From Intrasporangium oryzae NRRL B-24470 (GTDB taxonomy: Bacteria; Actinomycetota; Actinomycetes; Actinomycetales; Dermatophilaceae), in the NCBI RefSeq assembly GCF_000576595.1, contig NZ_AWSA01000001.1:124001-188000 (forward strand): a stretch of DNA of 64,000 nt, read 5' to 3'. The notes beneath the pieces were generated by a model. The model had not been told where the DNA came from, did not search any database, and saw only the letters and a list, made by a program, of their open reading frames with translations. Both the position numbers and the translations under genes were made by a program. Below are positions 61,222-64,000 of the stretch, one piece after another; within the stretch, counting starts at the first letter, position 1, and every line of letters starts with the position of its first letter.

Positions 61222-61322
61222 TGTCGTGTCCGAGCTCAGTCGGTATGCCGCTGGGCCGGCTCGCGGTGAGGCCTGCCGTCCCGGGCGAGTTGGGCCATCC
61301 CGCACAGGTTCGGGCCCGGCCG

Positions 61323-61351
61323 TTGCCGTTCTCGGCACCCCTAGGTAGAGT
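61323..61351 (+). promoter_or_regulatory. promoter of the padR operon, leaderless transcript
   Basis: TTGCCG (61323-61328), 17-base spacer, TAGAGT (61346-61351). The ATG at 61358 follows by six bases, so transcription would start at or next to the start codon and the mRNA would be leaderless. This is the best sigma-70-type promoter I found in the window. PadR regulators usually bind over their own promoter. Confidence 0.7.
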
Positions 61352-61357
61352 ACGACT

Positions 61358-61678
61358 ATGCAACCGAAGATGACCATCGCGACCCAGCTTGTTCTCGACG
61401 TGCTCCTCGGTGACCTGACGGGCGAGCGCTACGGATCGGAGATCGGCAAGGAGGCGGGCCTCCCCAGTGGGACCGTGCACCCGATCCTTGCCAGGCTCGA
61501 ACGAGTGGGCTGGCTCGAGTCCCGTTGGGAGGACATCGACCCAAGCGTCGAAGGAAGGCCCGCCCGTCGGTATTACCGCCTCACGGAGTCGGGTGCCGTC
61601 GCTGCAAGGCGAGCACTCTCGGCCAAGGCACGGGCCCGGGTCGGCCTCACGCTCCGACCTCAAGGGGGAACATCATGA
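61358..61678 (+). CDS. PadR-family transcriptional regulator
   Basis: 106 residues. Winged helix of the PadR group: LVLDVLLGDLTGERYGSEIGKEAGLPSGTVHPILARLERVGWL, then the wing SRWEDIDPSVEGRPARRYYRLTESG. It lacks the long C-terminal dimerisation helix of PadR-s1 proteins, so it is of the short class. It overlaps the next gene by ATGA and is probably autoregulated together with it. Inducer unknown. Confidence 0.92.
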   Translation: MQPKMTIATQLVLDVLLGDLTGERYGSEIGKEAGLPSGTVHPILARLERVGWLESRWEDIDPSVEGRPARRYYRLTESGAVAARRALSAKARARVGLTLRPQGGTS

Positions 61679-62076
61679 GCACGTCGCCCTCGCCCTCGGC
61701 GGTCAAGCACCGTCACCTCGTCGCGACGCGTCTCGCGACCCGCTCGATGGATCGAACGACGCGCGGACTCCCGGACGAGGAGCGCTCACGCCACCGGGAC
61801 GAGGTCATCGCCGAGATGTATTCGCTGAGTCCCTTGGCCGCCCTCCGTTATGCCTTCGGTGTGATGGGCACCTCGGCCGCGATGCGGGCAGCCTTGACCG
61901 ACGGCGAACCGCTCGCCGAGGAGTCGCAGGGTCGATCGCCCCTCGGTTGCCGCACGAATCTCCACCATGTGTGGAAGGGCTTCAGCACTGAGGACGGCGG
62001 TCGCTACCGGGCCTGCGCGCGGTGCGGCAAGGACGACCCACACCTGGGCAACGCCCAGCCCCCCTTGTTCTTCTGA
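61675..62076 (+). CDS. PadR-coupled small protein with zinc-binding C-terminus
   Basis: 133 residues, ATGA overlap with padR. The first 80 residues are helical (RTTRGLPDEERSRHRDEVIAEM, LAALRYAFGVMGTSAAMRAAL), like proteins commonly encoded after PadR-type regulators in actinobacteria. The tail CRTNLHHVWKGFSTEDGGRYRACARCGKDD carries a Cys, two adjacent His and a CxxC pair that could bind zinc. Function unknown; the overlap implies a shared role with PadR. Confidence 0.75.
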   Translation: MSTSPSPSAVKHRHLVATRLATRSMDRTTRGLPDEERSRHRDEVIAEMYSLSPLAALRYAFGVMGTSAAMRAALTDGEPLAEESQGRSPLGCRTNLHHVWKGFSTEDGGRYRACARCGKDDPHLGNAQPPLFF

Positions 62077-62173
62077 GGCGCGCGGGAGGGATGGGCGTCG
62101 GCCGGCCGCAGTGCCGGTCGACGCCCGAACCGAGAATGCCGCGGTCCCGCCCGGCAAGCACTACCGTCGAGGG

Positions 62174-63961
62174 GTGAGTGACCACAGCGAGCAGCCACGC
62201 CCCGACGAGTCCGAGCCCACCGACCGGGTCTCCTTCGCGGACCTCGGTCTCGACGAGCGCCTCCTCAAGGCCCTCCGGGACGTCGGCTATGAGTACCCGT
62301 CACCCATCCAGGCCGAGACCATCCCCGCTCTGCTCGAGGGGCGCCACGTCGTCGGCCTCGCCCAGACGGGCACCGGCAAGACGGCCGCCTTCGCCCTGCC
62401 GATCCTCAGCCAGCTCGACCTGAAGCAGAAGTCGCCGCAGGCGCTCGTCCTCGCCCCCACCCGCGAGCTGGCGCTGCAGGTCTGCGAGGCCTTCGAGCGG
62501 TACGCCACCTTCATCAAGGGCGTCCATGTCCTACCCGTCTACGGCGGCCAGGCGTACGGCGTGCAGCTGAGCGCGCTGCGCCGCGGTGTCCACATCGTTG
62601 TCGGCACGCCCGGCCGGATCATGGACCACCTGGAGAAGGGCACGCTCGACCTCAGCGAGCTCCGCTTCCTCGTCCTCGACGAGGCCGACGAGATGCTCAA
62701 GATGGGCTTCGCCGAGGACGTCGAGACGATCCTCGCTGACACCCCCGACGACAAGCACGTCGCCCTCTTCTCGGCGACGATGCCGACACAGATCAAGCGG
62801 ATCTCGAAGAAGTACCTGACCGACCCGGTCGAGGTGACCGTCAAGGCGAAGACGTCGACGGCGCCGAACATCACCCAGCGCTACCTCATGGTGTCCTACC
62901 CGCAGAAGGTCGACGCCCTGACCCGCATCCTCGAGGTCGAGAACTTCGAGGGGATGATCGTCTTCGTCCGAACCAAGAACGAGACCGAGACGCTCGCGGA
63001 GAAGCTGCGCGCCCGCGGGTTCTCCGCGATGGCGATCAACGGCGACATTGCCCAGAACCAGCGTGAGCGCACCGTCGACCAGCTCAAGTCGGGCAAGCTC
63101 GACATCCTCGTCGCGACGGACGTCGCCGCGCGCGGGCTCGACGTCGACCGGATCAGCCACGTCGTCAACTACGACATCCCGACCGACACGGAGTCCTACG
63201 TCCACCGGATCGGGCGCACCGGCCGCGCCGGGCGCAGCGGCGACGCGATCTCGTTCGTCACGCCCCGCGAGCGGCACCTGCTCAAGGCCATCGAGAAGGC
63301 GACCCGCCAGTCCCTGACCCCGATGAACCTGCCGACCGTCGAGGACATCAACGCCACCCGCCTCACCCGGTTCGACGACGCGATCACCGCGGCCCTCGCG
63401 ACCGACAAGGTCGACTTCTTCCGCGACGTCATCGCGCACTACGTCAACGAGCACAACGTGCCCGAGGCGGACGTCGCCGCAGCGCTCGCCGTCGTGCTCC
63501 AGGGCGACGAGCCGATGCTCCTCGAACCCGAGCCCGAGCGGCCGACCCGGACGTTCGAGGATCGCAGCCGAGACCGGCGCGACGACCGCGGTGGTCGCGG
63601 GGACCGGGGTGCGCGCGACGACCGCGGGCCGCGCCAGCGCATCGAGCGTGGGCGGAGCGGGGGCGCTGGCAGCGACCTCGTGCCCTACCGGATCTCGGTC
63701 GGGCGGCGACACCGCGTCGAGCCTCGCCAGATCGTCGGGGCGCTCGCCAACGAGGGCGGCCTCGGTCGGCAGGACTTCGGGCACATCGACATCCGAACCG
63801 ACCACTCCATCGTCGAGCTGCCCGACAATCTGCCGCCGGGCGCGTGGGACTCCCTACGCAGCACCCGCATCTCGGGTCAGCTGATCGAGCTGAGCAAGCT
63901 GGGCGACGGCGGCAGTCGTAGCAGCGCCGCGAAGAAGCCGCGGTGGAAGGACCGCCGCTGA
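62174..63961 (+). CDS. deaD: DEAD-box RNA helicase (DeaD/CsdA type)
   Basis: 595 residues from GTG 62174. Complete DEAD-box set: Q motif YPSPIQ, motif I AQTGTGKT at 63-70, PTRELA, TPGR, DEAD near 169, SAT, ARGLDV and HRIGRTGRAGR. Next a helical region, an Arg/Asp/Gly-rich disordered linker (about 455-495), and a C-terminal DbpA-like RNA-binding domain (VPYRISVGRRHRVEPRQIVGALANEGGL), ending in a basic tail. This is the cold-shock/ribosome-assembly helicase architecture. The gene ends 39 bases before the window edge. Confidence 0.95.
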   Translation: MSDHSEQPRPDESEPTDRVSFADLGLDERLLKALRDVGYEYPSPIQAETIPALLEGRHVVGLAQTGTGKTAAFALPILSQLDLKQKSPQALVLAPTRELALQVCEAFERYATFIKGVHVLPVYGGQAYGVQLSALRRGVHIVVGTPGRIMDHLEKGTLDLSELRFLVLDEADEMLKMGFAEDVETILADTPDDKHVALFSATMPTQIKRISKKYLTDPVEVTVKAKTSTAPNITQRYLMVSYPQKVDALTRILEVENFEGMIVFVRTKNETETLAEKLRARGFSAMAINGDIAQNQRERTVDQLKSGKLDILVATDVAARGLDVDRISHVVNYDIPTDTESYVHRIGRTGRAGRSGDAISFVTPRERHLLKAIEKATRQSLTPMNLPTVEDINATRLTRFDDAITAALATDKVDFFRDVIAHYVNEHNVPEADVAAALAVVLQGDEPMLLEPEPERPTRTFEDRSRDRRDDRGGRGDRGARDDRGPRQRIERGRSGGAGSDLVPYRISVGRRHRVEPRQIVGALANEGGLGRQDFGHIDIRTDHSIVELPDNLPPGAWDSLRSTRISGQLIELSKLGDGGSRSSAAKKPRWKDRR

Positions 63962-64000
63962 CCCTGGCTACGAGAAGTCACCGGGCGCGCCCCCCCTTCG

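Overview
The window is very GC-rich (about 70 % or more by eye) with dense, overlapping gene starts. It looks like the chromosome of an actinobacterium of the order Micrococcales, probably Intrasporangiaceae/Dermatophilaceae. Evidence for this: a GlnX-GlnH-PknG signalling cluster, a mycothiol-amidase-type LmbE protein, monomeric isocitrate dehydrogenase, an actinobacterial ssd/Tad pilus cluster with a 6C small RNA beside it, and a DUF222-HNH gene. The order Fic, ssd, tad genes, YprA-type helicase, topA and acs recalls the Rv3641c-Rv3667 neighbourhood of Mycobacterium tuberculosis. The genus cannot be fixed from the sequence. I see no tRNA, rRNA, CRISPR, transposase or phage gene.

Layout. 1-11.3 kb: acetyltransferase (cut by the edge), serine hydrolase, icd, SCP2 protein, LmbE amidase, topA, GyrI-like protein, DODA dioxygenase. 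11.5-24.8 kb: a ten-gene, tightly overlapping plus-strand operon carrying TelA, an AAA+ ATPase, GlnX-like membrane sensor, GlnH-like lipoprotein, PknG-type kinase, PP2C phosphatase, VWA protein and FHA protein. This merges the mycobacterial amino-acid sensing pathway with a kinase/PP2C/VWA triad of the TerY-P kind plus TelA, and is the most interesting gene system here. 25-29 kb: small P-loop kinase, SoxR and a 931-residue orphan membrane protein. 29-33.7 kb: TetR regulator with a heterodimeric-type ABC exporter pair. 34-38.5 kb: methyltransferase, STAS protein and, divergently, a MrfA/YprA-type helicase. 38.7-43.5 kb: sulfate ABC importer and a CymR-like Rrf2 regulator. 43.6-49.5 kb: minus-strand Tad/Flp pilus operon with ssd and a 6C sRNA. 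49.9-57.2 kb: degenerate Fic protein, acyltransferase, trpS behind a Trp-rich leader peptide and attenuator, polytopic membrane protein and acs. 57.3-64 kb: two small membrane proteins, a DUF222-HNH gene broken by an in-frame TGA, NYN-LOTUS protein, FMN reductase, PadR pair and a DeaD-type helicase.

Non-coding structure is unusually rich. The octamer GTATGCCG occurs 46 times by my hand count in 64 kb, balanced between strands, enriched between genes, sometimes paired as terminator-like hairpins, and inside genes almost always spelling Tyr-Ala or Ala-Tyr with otherwise rare codons. A 52-bp intergenic tandem repeat family forms two arrays (9.5 and 38.6 kb). A second intergenic family forms a 64-base hairpin with 30-bp arms at 34.0 kb. 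Several 12-18 bp in-frame repeats lie in protein linkers and tails.

All assignments come from reading motifs and gene order; no database search was possible. Statements about protein families and other species are from memory.
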